Source: Spirochaetaceae bacterium (lineage in GTDB: Bacteria; Spirochaetota; Spirochaetia; Treponematales; Breznakiellaceae). From it: 10,758 bases of DNA. Location: the NCBI GenBank assembly GCA_031255655.1, contig JAIRSB010000011.1, positions 1-10,758 of the forward strand. The letters are read 5' to 3'. Below are positions 1-8,500 of this stretch, in pieces. How positions within the stretch are numbered: the stretch's first letter is position 1; the number at the start of each line of letters is the position of its first letter. Below the pieces are notes generated by a model that ran no database searches, was not told the DNA's origin, and was given only the letters and a program-made list of their open reading frames with translations. The position numbers and the translations under genes were made by a program.

Positions 1-90
1 TTGAAAACCATGATAAACTGGCGGTATGGGAGAAGGTATCATAAAGCGACTGTATGGCGGTTTACCGAAGACTGGGGATAGCATCCCTGA

Positions 91-635
91 TATGTACGGT
101 GCGAGGGGAACGCCCTGTGGTATCGGATTACGGACGCGCTTATGTGCACTTTTGCCGTATTTTTCTTTTTGTATCCGTCGTTGCTCCATCTTCAACGGGC
201 GATGAAAGCCAGACGGCGGCACGACAACGTGGAAACCCTGTTCGGAGTGTCGGAAATACCCTGTGACAACAATATATGGGAACTGACGGGCGGTATAGAA
301 AACTAGAGGCGTTGTCGGGAGTATTCATGGACAACCTGCGAACAGTGGAGAGGGCGGGGCGCTTAAGGAGTACAGGATATTGGTATAGGAGGATACTGCC
401 GGGGCAACAGGTGGGTTGCGGATACCACGCTTCACAAAAGGTACGGAGCGGCTGTTGCTGGCACACCCTCCGGGACGCGAAAGATGCCTTTATGGTCAAT
501 TGTGTTTACTTTGAGATGAAGTGTCGGGAGAGCCGCTTTCAACGTCTTTCACCCGCTGCCTACACGCCTGAGATAACGCGCCAGCCCTGGCCGGGAAACG
601 GCGGATATTTGACAATGCCGGCGTTAAACTGTTAA
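91..635 (+). pseudogene. Degraded DDE transposase gene (IS relic)
   Basis: This is the relic of a transposase, readable only by switching between forward frames. Frame 1 (from the stop at 88-90 to the stop at 304-306) gives RITDALM...FAVFF, then DNVETLFGVSEIPCDNNIW. These match the conserved N-terminal blocks of a DDE transposase group that reads roughly 'DALMxxFAxFSLKxPSLL' and 'NxxTLFGIxxIPxDNxIRxLLD'. Frame 3 continues with EALSGVFMDNLRTVERAG from about 306. Frame 2 supplies ALKEYRIL at 359-382, before a TAG at 386. Frame 3 resumes with GYHASQKVRSGCC at about 420-458, which corresponds to the 'LDGxxYxxSxxIHC' block of intact members. The catalytic Asp expected just before that block is missing. 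Several frameshifts, an absent C-terminal half and loss of the first catalytic Asp make this a pseudogene. The family match is from memory; I do not assign a named IS family. Positions 1-90 show nothing I can interpret. Confidence 0.7.
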
Positions 636-638
636 TAT
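609..638 (+). promoter_or_regulatory. Predicted promoter of the selenocysteine tRNA gene
   Basis: TTGACA (609-614) is a perfect -35 box. An 18-base spacer separates it from TAATAT (633-638), a good -10 box. The predicted start is near 645, about nine bases before the mature tRNA 5' end at 654. This fits a short leader removed by RNase P. The promoter lies in the tail of the transposase relic. Confidence 0.55.
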
Positions 639-653
639 GGGCTCAAACTTTTC

Positions 654-747
654 GGAGGTGAATGTCGTCTGGTGGCGGCTGCGGACTTCAAACCCGTTAA
701 GGGGCGGAAACGTCCTTGGTGAGTTCGATTCTCACGCGCCTCCGCCA
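654..747 (+). tRNA. selC: tRNA-Sec (selenocysteine, anticodon TCA)
   Basis: This tRNA decodes UGA as selenocysteine when a SECIS element and SelB are present; serine is charged first and converted by SelA. The fold is that of bacterial tRNA-Sec. It has an 8-base acceptor arm (654-661 with 736-743) and a 6-bp D stem with a 4-base loop (664-669 with 674-679). The anticodon loop CTTCAAA (686-692) carries TCA at 688-690. The extra arm is long (699-717, GAAA loop), the T stem is GTGAG/CTCAC (719-723 with 731-735), the discriminator is G744, and CCA (745-747) is encoded. The length of 94 bases is close to the E. coli gene. Odd points are an A661:G736 mismatch at the inner acceptor pair and an A685:C693 mismatch closing the anticodon loop. 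A run of five T follows at 748-752 and may end transcription. The gene converges on polA with only 52 bases between them. Confidence 0.93.
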
Positions 748-799
748 TTTTTGATTTAATCCACCGATTCGTAGAAGCGCCGATTCGCTGAAACGGTCT

Positions 800-3604
800 C
801 TAATGGAAGCTGCCCCAGCGTTTTCCGGTTTCGACGGTAACACGCAGGGGGATGGAGAGCGTGGCGGCTTTTTCCATAACGTCGCGGACAATCAGCGCGG
901 TGTCTTCCGCCTCCGCTTCCGGGCCTTCGAGGATGAGTTCGTCGTGCACTTGCAGTAACAGCCTCCAACTTGCATCTTCGCCGCGCCCTTCGTTCAATTT
1001 GGACAGCGTCTTATCCAAATCTATCATCGCGCGTTTAACTATATCGGCGGCGGTTCCCTGTATGGGTGTGTTTACGGCGATGCGTTCGGCGGCGGCTTTT
1101 TCGGTTTTATTGGACGAATTTATTGTGGGTATCATGCGGCGGCGTCCGAAAAGTGTCGACACATATCCGGTTTTGCCCGCGTTTTCTATTATGTCGTCCA
1201 GCAGTTTTCTAACGCCGCTGTATGTTTTGAAATAGGCGTCGATGAACGAGGATGCTTCAGCGCGGCTTATTCCCAGCTCGTCCGAGAGTCTGAAGGCGCT
1301 CATGCCGTACATCACGCCGAAGTTTATCACTTTCGCAATGCGCCGCTGGGCGGAATCGACTTCGCCTTCGGTGACGCCGAATATACGCGCCGCCGTTTCC
1401 GCGTGAATATCTTTTCCTTCGTCAAAAGCCGCCGTGAGAACGGCGTCGTTGGAAAGGTGCGCCAGCACGACTAGTTCTATCTGGCTATAGTCGGCGGAAA
1501 TCAGCGATTTGCCGGGAGCCGCGACAAAAGCCTCGCGGATACGCCGCCCGTTTTCGTCCCGTACCGGAATGTTCTGCAAATTCGGGTCGCGGCTGGAAAG
1601 TCTTCCTGTCGCGGTGCCGTTCTGGATGAAGCTGGTGTGAACGCGCCCGTTGCCGTCGGCGATAGCAGGGAGGACATCCACATAAGTCGATTTTAGTTTG
1701 CTCAAAGCGCGGTGGCGTAAAATCAGCTCCGGCACACGGTCTACGCGGGCAAGTTCGGCAAGTACCCCCACATCCGTTGAATAGCCTGTTTTGGTTTTTT
1801 TACCGGGTTTGAGTCCGCGTTCATTGAAAAGCACTTGCTGTAACTGTATCGGTGACGAAAGATTGAATTCATGCCCTACGATGGCCCATGTTTCCTCTTG
1901 AATCCATTTAATATCGGCTCCAAGTTCCGCGCCGTATGCTCGCAGCGCGGAACTTTCGATTTGGATACCCACTCTTTCCATTTCCGCCAAAATCGGAACC
2001 AGCGGCATTTCAAGTGTATGAAACAGCGATTCCACTCCGGTTTCTTTTAGTTTTTTCGTAAAGATTTCTTTCATGCTAAGACAGAGGCAGGCTCCTTCCG
2101 CCGAATAAGCGCAGGCGGTTTCCAGAGGCGTTTCATGGAACAGTCCGCCTTTCGGGACAATCGAAAAGTATGTTGCCGCTTCGTAGCCCAGATGATCGCT
2201 GACAAGAGCAGTAAGCGCGTAACTGGAACGCTCAGGGACAACCAGCCACGCCGCTATCATGGTATCATATATTGAGCAATTCCAGCGCGGAAGGCCGCGC
2301 GCCCGTGTAACTTCGTAATCAAACTTCGCGTTGTGCGCTATCACCGTAACGGCGGGGTCGTTCAACAACGGAGTGAGCAGCGCGAAAACGGCGTCCGGCG
2401 GTAAACAGCGTTTGTCCCGGTCGGCGGAGGCGGGGCCGTGGGGGCTCAGCGGGACATAAACTCCTTCCTCCGTTTTCACGGCAAGTGCTAAACCGTCGAG
2501 TCTGGCGCGCCATTCATCTGGATAGTCGGTTTCGAATTTGAGAGCGAAATATCCTTGTTCTCGCGCCTTGGCAAGAAAATTTTCCAATTCCTGTAAATCG
2601 AGAATGACGCGGTAACTCCCTATTTTTGGGGACGTTTTCACCGCGCTTGCAATGCTGTCCAGCGACGCGGGGCTTCCGTTTTTTATGGAAGTGGATCTGG
2701 CAAGCTCTTTGGCCAAGGATGGTATATTTTTGCTTGCAAGAAAGGCCGCCCCCGCTCCGCGGTCTATGTTATCGATGTTAAAATCGTTTATATCAACGGA
2801 GGGCAGTGGTACGTCGCGGCATAAGGTTATTAACTCTTTGGAAAGATAGGCGCTATCCTTCCCATCCGCGAGTCTTTTTGCCAAAACGCCTCTAATAGAA
2901 GAAATATTTTGATAAATCTCGTCCAAAGAGCCGTATCTTGTCAACAATTTTATTGCTGTTTTACCGCCAATTCCGCTCACACCCGGCACATTGTCGGCAG
3001 AATCGCCTGTCAGCGACAGCAAATCAAGGATTTTATCTGGAGGAACGCCCCATTCCGCCTTAACTTCTTCTTCGCCCACGATTTCGTAATTAAGTTTGGA
3101 GCTTAAATCGCCGGGACGCGCGGCGGAACCTAATTTCGCGGGTCTAAGCTGAGATATGCGGCCGCCTACAAGCTGTAGCAAATCTTTGTCCGAAGAAACG
3201 ATGCGACAGGGGCGCTCTTGTTCGCGGCATATTTCGACAAGCGTCGCTATAATGTCGTCTGCCTCGAAGCCGTCGACTTTTAACTGTGGTATTTTAAGAG
3301 CTTCGAGCAGGGATTTGACAAGCGGTATCTGCGAGCGCAAATCGTCCGATGTTATTTGGCGCTGCGCCTTATACTGCGGGTAGCGTTTGTGCCGAAAGGT
3401 TTCGATGTGCGAATCGAAGGCGGCGGCTAGGAAATGAACCCCGTCTCCTGTTCCTTCCAGCAGGGAAATGAGAGTCCGTGAAAAGCCGAACAAGGCCGAT
3501 ATATTCGCGCCGTATTTGTCGCGAAGCGGGCGGGAAACAAACGCGAAATAGGACCTGTAAATCAGCGCGTAGGCGTCTATAAGATAAAGGGTGTCTTTGC
3601 TCAT
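800..3604 (-). CDS. polA: DNA polymerase I, with degenerate proofreading site
   Basis: Family A DNA polymerase that fills gaps and removes RNA primers in replication and repair. At 934 residues it is close to the 928 of E. coli. The 5' nuclease domain (about 1-300) keeps its metal ligands: D10, D64, E114/D116/D117, D139/D141, D201/D204. The 3'-5' exonuclease domain spans about 330-515. The polymerase domain (about 530-934) has TGRLSS at 666-671, motif A DYSQIEL at 705-711, and motif B residues R754, K758, F762 and Y766. Motif C is QVHDE at 885-889. Two oddities stand out. The exonuclease domain has K356 where E. coli has D355 and G504 where it has D501, while E358, D429 and Y500 remain. Motif A ends in V712 in place of the usual Arg. 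Polymerase and flap nuclease should work; proofreading probably does not. The start lies six bases after the stop of the upstream fliG-like gene with no clear Shine-Dalgarno, suggesting translational coupling. I see no hairpin terminator before selC. Confidence 0.97.
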   Translation of the reverse strand: MSKDTLYLIDAYALIYRSYFAFVSRPLRDKYGANISALFGFSRTLISLLEGTGDGVHFLAAAFDSHIETFRHKRYPQYKAQRQITSDDLRSQIPLVKSLLEALKIPQLKVDGFEADDIIATLVEICREQERPCRIVSSDKDLLQLVGGRISQLRPAKLGSAARPGDLSSKLNYEIVGEEEVKAEWGVPPDKILDLLSLTGDSADNVPGVSGIGGKTAIKLLTRYGSLDEIYQNISSIRGVLAKRLADGKDSAYLSKELITLCRDVPLPSVDINDFNIDNIDRGAGAAFLASKNIPSLAKELARSTSIKNGSPASLDSIASAVKTSPKIGSYRVILDLQELENFLAKAREQGYFALKFETDYPDEWRARLDGLALAVKTEEGVYVPLSPHGPASADRDKRCLPPDAVFALLTPLLNDPAVTVIAHNAKFDYEVTRARGLPRWNCSIYDTMIAAWLVVPERSSYALTALVSDHLGYEAATYFSIVPKGGLFHETPLETACAYSAEGACLCLSMKEIFTKKLKETGVESLFHTLEMPLVPILAEMERVGIQIESSALRAYGAELGADIKWIQEETWAIVGHEFNLSSPIQLQQVLFNERGLKPGKKTKTGYSTDVGVLAELARVDRVPELILRHRALSKLKSTYVDVLPAIADGNGRVHTSFIQNGTATGRLSSRDPNLQNIPVRDENGRRIREAFVAAPGKSLISADYSQIELVVLAHLSNDAVLTAAFDEGKDIHAETAARIFGVTEGEVDSAQRRIAKVINFGVMYGMSAFRLSDELGISRAEASSFIDAYFKTYSGVRKLLDDIIENAGKTGYVSTLFGRRRMIPTINSSNKTEKAAAERIAVNTPIQGTAADIVKRAMIDLDKTLSKLNEGRGEDASWRLLLQVHDELILEGPEAEAEDTALIVRDVMEKAATLSIPLRVTVETGKRWGSFH

Positions 3605-3610
3605 AAAAAA

Positions 3611-4798
3611 TCAATTTACCAGTTCGTCGCCAATCATTAGTATCTGCCCGCTTTCGCGCTCATCGCGGAACCAATCCATGAACTCTTTTACAGCGGTGTC
3701 GGAATCTCGCTTTGACAGCGGTCCCATGAAACTGAGCTCGTCCTGCACTTCCGCCCGTCGGCGTGATGATATGTTAGAAAGAATTTTTTCAGCGAACGCG
3801 CTATCTTGTCCTTTTATGAGGCGGGCTATGTCCTGAACACTCATGATGTGCAGTTTTTTCTGAATAGGTTTATCTTCTGCTTTAACCACATCTTCCAGCG
3901 TATAAAGCCGCTCTTTGAGTTTAACGCTAAGTTCGGGATCTTCGCCGGACAGGTCATTCAGGATTTTATCGCCGAAGGAAACGGTCGAATGTTTAAGGAT
4001 GGCCGCGAGAGTCCCAACTCCGTCAACGTCGTTTGTTACCGCGCTTCCGGTTTTTCGCGCCTTTTCGCGCAGGGCTTCCGCCGTTTTTTCCAGAGCTTCC
4101 GGCGAAATCTTGCCCAGCCTGCCGATGCGGCGCGCTGTTTCTATACGCCAGTCCGCGTCCGCGCAGGCTAAGGTCTGCGCCGCAAGTTTGGGGGATATTC
4201 TTGAAAGAATCACCGCTCCGGCTGCCGGAAGTTCGTCACGCAGCAACATCGCTATCTGTTCACCCGAAAAGTTTTCTAAAAAACTGAAAGAGGTTTCCCT
4301 TGCGTCAGGGACGGAACGCCGCAGAAAGGCTTCGCCTTTTTCCGGTCCAAAAGCGGCGTATAAAAGCCGGCGCGCTTCTTCCACACCTCCGGCTCCGCCG
4401 CCGTAGTATAATGACGACGTGAGCAAGCCCTGAAATTCGGCAAAAACTTCCGCAGATTCTTCTTTTGTGATGCCTCTAACCGCCGCGATTTCACGAGAGA
4501 TGGCCTCGACCTGCTCTTCGTCCAAATTTGAAAGCACTTTTGCCGCCTGCTCCGGCCCTATCAGAATGAGAAATTTAGCGACTTTGCGGTGACGGGAGTC
4601 TTTGCCGGATTCGGCGCTCTGCGGTTTGTCGTCGAATAATGAGCGACAGGGAATTTTCGCGAACGCCTCTGCCTTCACGCGCCACCCGCCGTCAGCCGCC
4701 TCATCCTCTGTTTTCACAAATTCGGCTTCTTCCTGCCGCGGCGGTGCGCCGGCTCCGCGTTTGTACGCTTCAAGCCTTCGCTTCATTTCCATGTCCAT
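3611..4798 (-). CDS. FliG-family flagellar motor switch protein, divergent paralogue (FliG1-like)
   Basis: FliG sits on the cytoplasmic face of the flagellar MS ring and couples stator force to rotor rotation. Residues 1-68 are a charged, probably disordered extension. FliG homology starts at RKVAKFLILIGPEQAAKVLSNL (71 onward, N-terminal domain). The middle domain follows at about 170-250, and the C-terminal domain (about 258-390) has GVGTLAAIL, DPEL, EDKPIQKK and FMGPLSKRD. The torque-helix charge pattern is kept: EDKPIQKK stands where E. coli has DDRSIQRL. The middle-domain EHPQ signature is replaced by SGEQ at 178-181. At 395 residues it is about 50-60 longer than standard FliG, mainly from the N-terminal extension. 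Spirochaetes commonly carry two FliG proteins, one canonical and one divergent; this looks like the divergent one, but that is inference. An in-frame TAA six bases upstream limits the start to 4798 or the nearby Met3/Met5. It is the first gene of an operon with polA. Confidence 0.85.
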   Translation of the reverse strand: MDMEMKRRLEAYKRGAGAPPRQEEAEFVKTEDEAADGGWRVKAEAFAKIPCRSLFDDKPQSAESGKDSRHRKVAKFLILIGPEQAAKVLSNLDEEQVEAISREIAAVRGITKEESAEVFAEFQGLLTSSLYYGGGAGGVEEARRLLYAAFGPEKGEAFLRRSVPDARETSFSFLENFSGEQIAMLLRDELPAAGAVILSRISPKLAAQTLACADADWRIETARRIGRLGKISPEALEKTAEALREKARKTGSAVTNDVDGVGTLAAILKHSTVSFGDKILNDLSGEDPELSVKLKERLYTLEDVVKAEDKPIQKKLHIMSVQDIARLIKGQDSAFAEKILSNISSRRRAEVQDELSFMGPLSKRDSDTAVKEFMDWFRDERESGQILMIGDELVN

Positions 4799-4803
4799 TA
4801 TTT

Positions 4804-4833
4804 ATTTTATCAGATGAAAGCCGCCCGCTTCAA
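4804..4833 (-). promoter_or_regulatory. Predicted promoter of the fliG-polA operon
   Basis: On the reverse strand, TTGAAG (4833-4828) and TAAAAT (4809-4804) are separated by 18 bases. Only five bases lie between the -10 box and the ATG at 4798. Transcription would therefore begin at or next to the start codon, and no Shine-Dalgarno is visible. Confidence 0.45.
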
Positions 4834-4940
4834 GCAGTTTCGCCAGAAAAACACGCGACTAGAAACTTAGGCGTGAGTAGAGTGTTTGCAAATTGTGAGG
4901 CATTTCTTAAGATAAAGACGACTATATCTTTATTTTCAGG

Positions 4941-5430
4941 TGGACTTTACATCATAAGGTAGACACAAAAATAAGAATGGAATAAGAAAGATTAAGAAAC
5001 ATAAAGCGGGAGGCGGCATGAAGCGGAGCTTCACTTATGAAATACTAGAAAAAGCGGCCGGATTTTAGTCCGCATCATCTTAGCGCAGGCAGAACGGCGG
5101 AACGAATACACCATCGGGGAAGACCTGCGCTGGACTAAGTACGGCGTATCGGAACGGCGGAAGGAAGCTGACACGAAACTGACAGGTATGATCACTCTGA
5201 TGCAAGAGCAGCGTCGCTACTGGTGTGGGAGTCCCTGTGTGAGAGAAGAGTTGCTACAGACCCACGGCAAGCGGGTAAACAATAAGAAAACCGCCGCTTT
5301 GATACGGGAAAACGGATTGAATGCCCGCAGTAGACGGAAGTTTATACCTGCGGCCAACTCGAACCACGAGCTTCCGGTGTGCGGCAGCGTAGACATTCTA
5401 TTCGCGCCTAAGCCTTTTATATTTTTTTGA
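4941..5430 (+). mobile_element. IS3-family insertion sequence relic
   Basis: The left end is proposed at 4941-4966. That stretch begins with TG and ends with GGTAGACAC, resembling IS3-family terminal inverted repeats; I did not find a matching right end. A GGGAGG ribosome binding site (5008-5013) precedes ATG at 5018. The ATG opens a 16-codon frame, MKRSFTYEILEKAAGF, which could be the start of OrfA. OrfB sequence follows in the -1 frame, the usual IS3 arrangement. Most of OrfA and the entire catalytic half of OrfB are missing, so the element is dead. The left boundary is tentative; the OrfB identity is much firmer. Confidence 0.6.
5071..5430 (+). pseudogene. IS3-family transposase OrfB fragment
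   Basis: The fragment covers the N-terminal and HTH_21 portion of an IS3-family OrfB transposase. The open frame runs from 5071 (RIILAQAERRNEY) and includes an ATG at 5188, so an ORF finder would call only the shorter 5188-5430 piece. Diagnostic segments are CGSPCVREELLQTHGKRVNN, the counterpart of the usual 'YGxPRIxxELxxxGxxVnxKrV', then LIRENGLNARSRRKF and SNHELPV. These mark the block just before the DDE catalytic domain. The frame ends at a TGA (5428-5430) right after that block, so no catalytic Asp or Glu remains. The APKP near the end suggests the usual join to the rve domain was disturbed by a small deletion. It is non-functional as a transposase. Confidence 0.8.
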
Positions 5431-5451
5431 TAGAAGCACGATAACAGCCCT

Positions 5452-5508
5452 CAGATTACGCCGATTTTTAATCTTTGGACATTCAATCTGTGCAATCCGC
5501 GTAATCTG
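5452..5508. repeat. Imperfect palindromic repeat upstream of the phosphatase gene
   Basis: CAGATTACGC (5452-5461) is perfectly inverted as GCGTAATCTG (5499-5508). Pairing extends inward by GATT/AATC across one C:C mismatch, giving 14 of 15 pairs and a loop of about 27 bases. The AATCTGTG / AATCCGCGTAATCTGTG wording resembles dispersed 'AATCTGTG' repeats seen in many bacterial genomes, but that likeness is from memory. No T tract follows, so it is not an intrinsic terminator in the forward direction. Confidence 0.6.
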
Positions 5509-5517
5509 TGAACAAAC

Positions 5518-5546
5518 TTGCGGTTTCCGGGCAGCTTCAATATAAT
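5518..5546 (+). promoter_or_regulatory. Predicted promoter of the SpoIIE-type phosphatase gene
   Basis: TTGCGG (5518-5523), an exact 17-base spacer and a consensus TATAAT (5541-5546) form a strong sigma-70 type promoter. The ATG at 5553 begins six bases after the -10 box. Transcription would start at or beside the start codon, so there is no room for a ribosome binding site. The promoter starts ten bases after the palindrome. Confidence 0.55.
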
Positions 5547-5552
5547 CTGTTT

Positions 5553-8500
5553 ATGAAGATTCGCCGGATATCCTCCGCGTTTTTAACAAAACTCTTGCTT
5601 TTTCTCGCATTTTTTGCCCCAGCCTTTCCGGTTAATCTTTTTTGTGCCGACAGAATATATTGGGACAATCCAGAACAATTCAGCTCCGGCGCGGGATCTT
5701 TTCCGCAGACCGCCTCAGGTCCGGGCATAGCCGTCGTGGGCTGGCAGGAAACGGAGGGGACGGAGGCAAGCGGCCAAATCTACATCTCTATCGCCGTGAA
5801 TTCGGAGGCGGCTGGCGAAGACTGGGTGATCTATGACAGAATTGCGGGGCCATACCATTACGCGCTCGGCGAGCCTTCAATTTTTACGTTGAGCATTGAT
5901 AAAAACGGACGCATATTCGTCTGCATCGCCGCCTCAACCTCTCAAACCATGATTTTGATTTCGGATAACGGCGGCGCGGATTTTGAAGAGTATACGCTGA
6001 ATCAAAACAGCGGGGCCGGAAATGCAGGCGCGAATATGTCCGAAGAGGCCGGCGAAGCTCTGGCTCCGCGTATCTTTCACATGGTAGACGATTCTGTCGT
6101 CATATTCGCGTTGCGCTCGCTAGGTAGGAATTTGAGCATCTATTATTCCCGCTCAGAGGACGGCTACACATGGACGAGCTTCGAGCCTTTTGTAACGGAA
6201 AACGCTTTGCAGCTTAACTTTCTGCCGTCTCACGCGGCTATAGACGGCGTTGATTATATCGTGTTTCAGGCGCTAATTTCCGGCACTCTGAACCGCCCAA
6301 GTTATCAGCTTTATATTAAAATCAGCGGAGACGGGGGCAAGACATGGTCGACTTCGAGGCGGATCACGACATTCGGCGACGCTGAACCCGAAACTGACAC
6401 AGGCGCGAATCCGGACTATTTTAATAATGAGCGCGCCAATCTGCTTAATTATAACGGAAAATTGTTTTTGGTATGGGAGCGGCGCGACGCTATCGGTATT
6501 CCGCAAATTTACGGCATTACCTTGAACCCGGACGGCTCGCTTGATGGGGACGGAGAGCGCATCAATTCGCAGATTGCGTATTGTAATAATCCGGTGGCGG
6601 TCGAATATAATGGGGAGCGGGTCGTAATCTGGTTCGATAACAGACACGGGCAGAACGAGGCGTTTATGGCCGTGAAAACGGACGGCGTTTGGGAAAACGT
6701 TGAACTTTCCCGCTTTTCGGAGAGTGTGATATTCGCTCGGCCTGTGCTGGTATCCGACACGTTTTTTGTTTTTTGGCAGGAACTTACTGACGGCGTAAAC
6801 AGTATTTCTATCCTATCGTCCGATAAGACCGCGCCTGTTCCGAATCTTATCGCCGACAATTTCACGGCGGGAGTGCGTGTAGCGAGCGCCAGAGCGCGTA
6901 TAAGATGGAACGTGCCTTACGATTCGTCCGGCGTGAAGGGGTATTCGTGGGCGTGGAATCGCGGAAGCGTCAAAATTCCGGCACAGGAAATAATGGCGCC
7001 GGCATGGGACATGTCGGTTGAGGAGAACGCATTGGAAGACGGCGAATGGTATTTTACGATGATAGCGCAGGATAACGCCGGAAACTGGTCGGAGCCTGTG
7101 TCGATAACTTTCATCCGCGACACGACGCCTCCTCCCGCCGCCGGAATTATCTATCCTGCGCTGGACGAAAACGGCTTCATGCTTTCCAATACTTTCACTG
7201 TCCACTGGACCGAGCCGCCCGCTTCGGATATCGCGGGTTATTCATGGGATCTTGATTACATCGCTCCGCCCGCCGCTTCGGAGGACGCGGCGATACTGCA
7301 AGCCGCCGCACTGAACGAGCGTTCCAACGCTTTGCGCAGCCGAGGCATGGAGAATTACGCCTCTTTTGTAAATGAGGATAACGGCTGGTGGCGTTTCACC
7401 GTCATCCCGCTTGACGGCGTCGGCAATGCCGGTCCGCCGTCTTCTATAATTTTCAGAACGAACAAATATATACCCCATACTTTCATAACCATGCTCGATT
7501 ACCGGCAGGACATCCAAGGCGATTTGTCTATGGAAATAATAGGGCGCGGATTTTCGGAAAACGGCGAGATAAGCGATATTTTATTTCGTAAAGACGGACG
7601 GACGGTGCGTCATCTTAGTTTAGCTAACCGCGATTACACTGTAAGCGGCGATAGAAGAATATTGATTCCCGATGTTGAATTCCTGCCGGAAGGCAATTAT
7701 TATGTTGTAGTACGGCACCCTCTGCGCGGAGATGCGGTCTCGCCTAAACCCATCAGCATAGCCAAGACTTTTACCGTAAAATTTGGCGATTTCAACAATT
7801 TATGGGAAAATTCATGGTTTGTCCGTTTGGGAGGTGAATTTGTTTTCAACATTGAAACCGCCGCATTATGGCTGTTTCTTGCCCTTTGCGCGCTTTTGGC
7901 GGTGCTTACAGTTCGCGGGATTATCGTTATACTGCTTGAAAGCAAAGCGGTACAAATCGAAACTCTCGCTATTTTGAATGAGGATCCAATGCCGGCGGAG
8001 AAAAAGCGAAGGGCTGCCTTTGCCAAAAAACATATTTTCGGTCTCAGACTCAAATTCGCTCTATTCATACTCGCGCTGGTGTTGCTGATAGTCGTCATGT
8101 TCTCCGTTCCGCTGTTCGTGTCGATGAGCCGGACGCAGCGTGAAACTCTTATGCGCGGAATGTGGGATCGCTCTTCCGTTCTCCTTGAAGCGCTCACCAG
8201 AAGCGCTCGCGTGTTCCTGCCCTCGAACAGCGTACTTGAACTTGGCTATCTGCCGTCACAGATAAGTTCCGTGCCGGAAGCGCGTTATGTTACTATCACG
8301 GGTTTCGGTTCCGGCGACACAACGAGCGATGACTATGTTTGGGCCACCAACGACCCGGATATACTGCTTAAAATCAACACAAACGTGCTGGAACTCGGCG
8401 TTTCCCGCATCGCTGACGAGATTACTCAAGATTTGTCCGCGTTGAGTTACGAATGGAATGACGAAGCGCGGGAAGCTGTCGGAGACATGGCGGAAAGCAT

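Larger units (their letters stand above)
4799..5552. other. Intergenic region between divergent fliG-polA and phosphatase genes
   Basis: This 754-base gap holds no intact gene. From left to right it contains the reverse promoter of fliG-polA, a small AT-rich hairpin (ATAAAG 4912-4917 with CTTTAT 4928-4933), the IS3-family relic, an imperfect palindrome and the forward promoter of the phosphatase gene. Positions 4834-4940, apart from the hairpin, show nothing I can name. Confidence 0.7.

Noticed and set aside
140..499. Reverse-strand 119-residue ORF over the first relic
   Set aside because: It has no recognisable domain, while the forward strand shows consistent transposase blocks in all three frames.
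654..747. Reading the long-armed tRNA as tRNA-Ser or tRNA-Leu
   Set aside because: The anticodon is TCA, which reads UGA, and the acceptor and D arms have the 8-base and 6-bp lengths of tRNA-Sec.
764..787. Direct repeat CCGATTCG (764-771 and 780-787) as an attachment site beside selC
   Set aside because: Eight bases, 16 apart and outside the tRNA gene; there is no integrase gene nearby, so chance is adequate.
3611..3613. TGA at the end of the fliG-like gene as a selenocysteine codon
   Set aside because: The protein ends normally after the FliG C-terminal domain, polA starts six bases later in another frame, and no SECIS-like hairpin is visible.
3915..4406. 163-residue forward ORF opposite the fliG-like gene
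   Set aside because: Ser/Arg/Ala-rich composition typical of an antisense shadow of a GC-rich coding frame; no domain or ribosome binding site.
5508..5552. GTG start at 5508 giving a 15-residue longer phosphatase
   Set aside because: The extension is read from the palindromic repeat and the promoter, and it would bury the signal peptide. ATG 5553 opens directly into a Lys/Arg-rich then hydrophobic leader.
7700..8197. 165-residue reverse ORF inside the phosphatase gene
   Set aside because: It is antisense to the third beta-rich domain and the first two membrane segments of a clearly real gene, with no recognisable motif.
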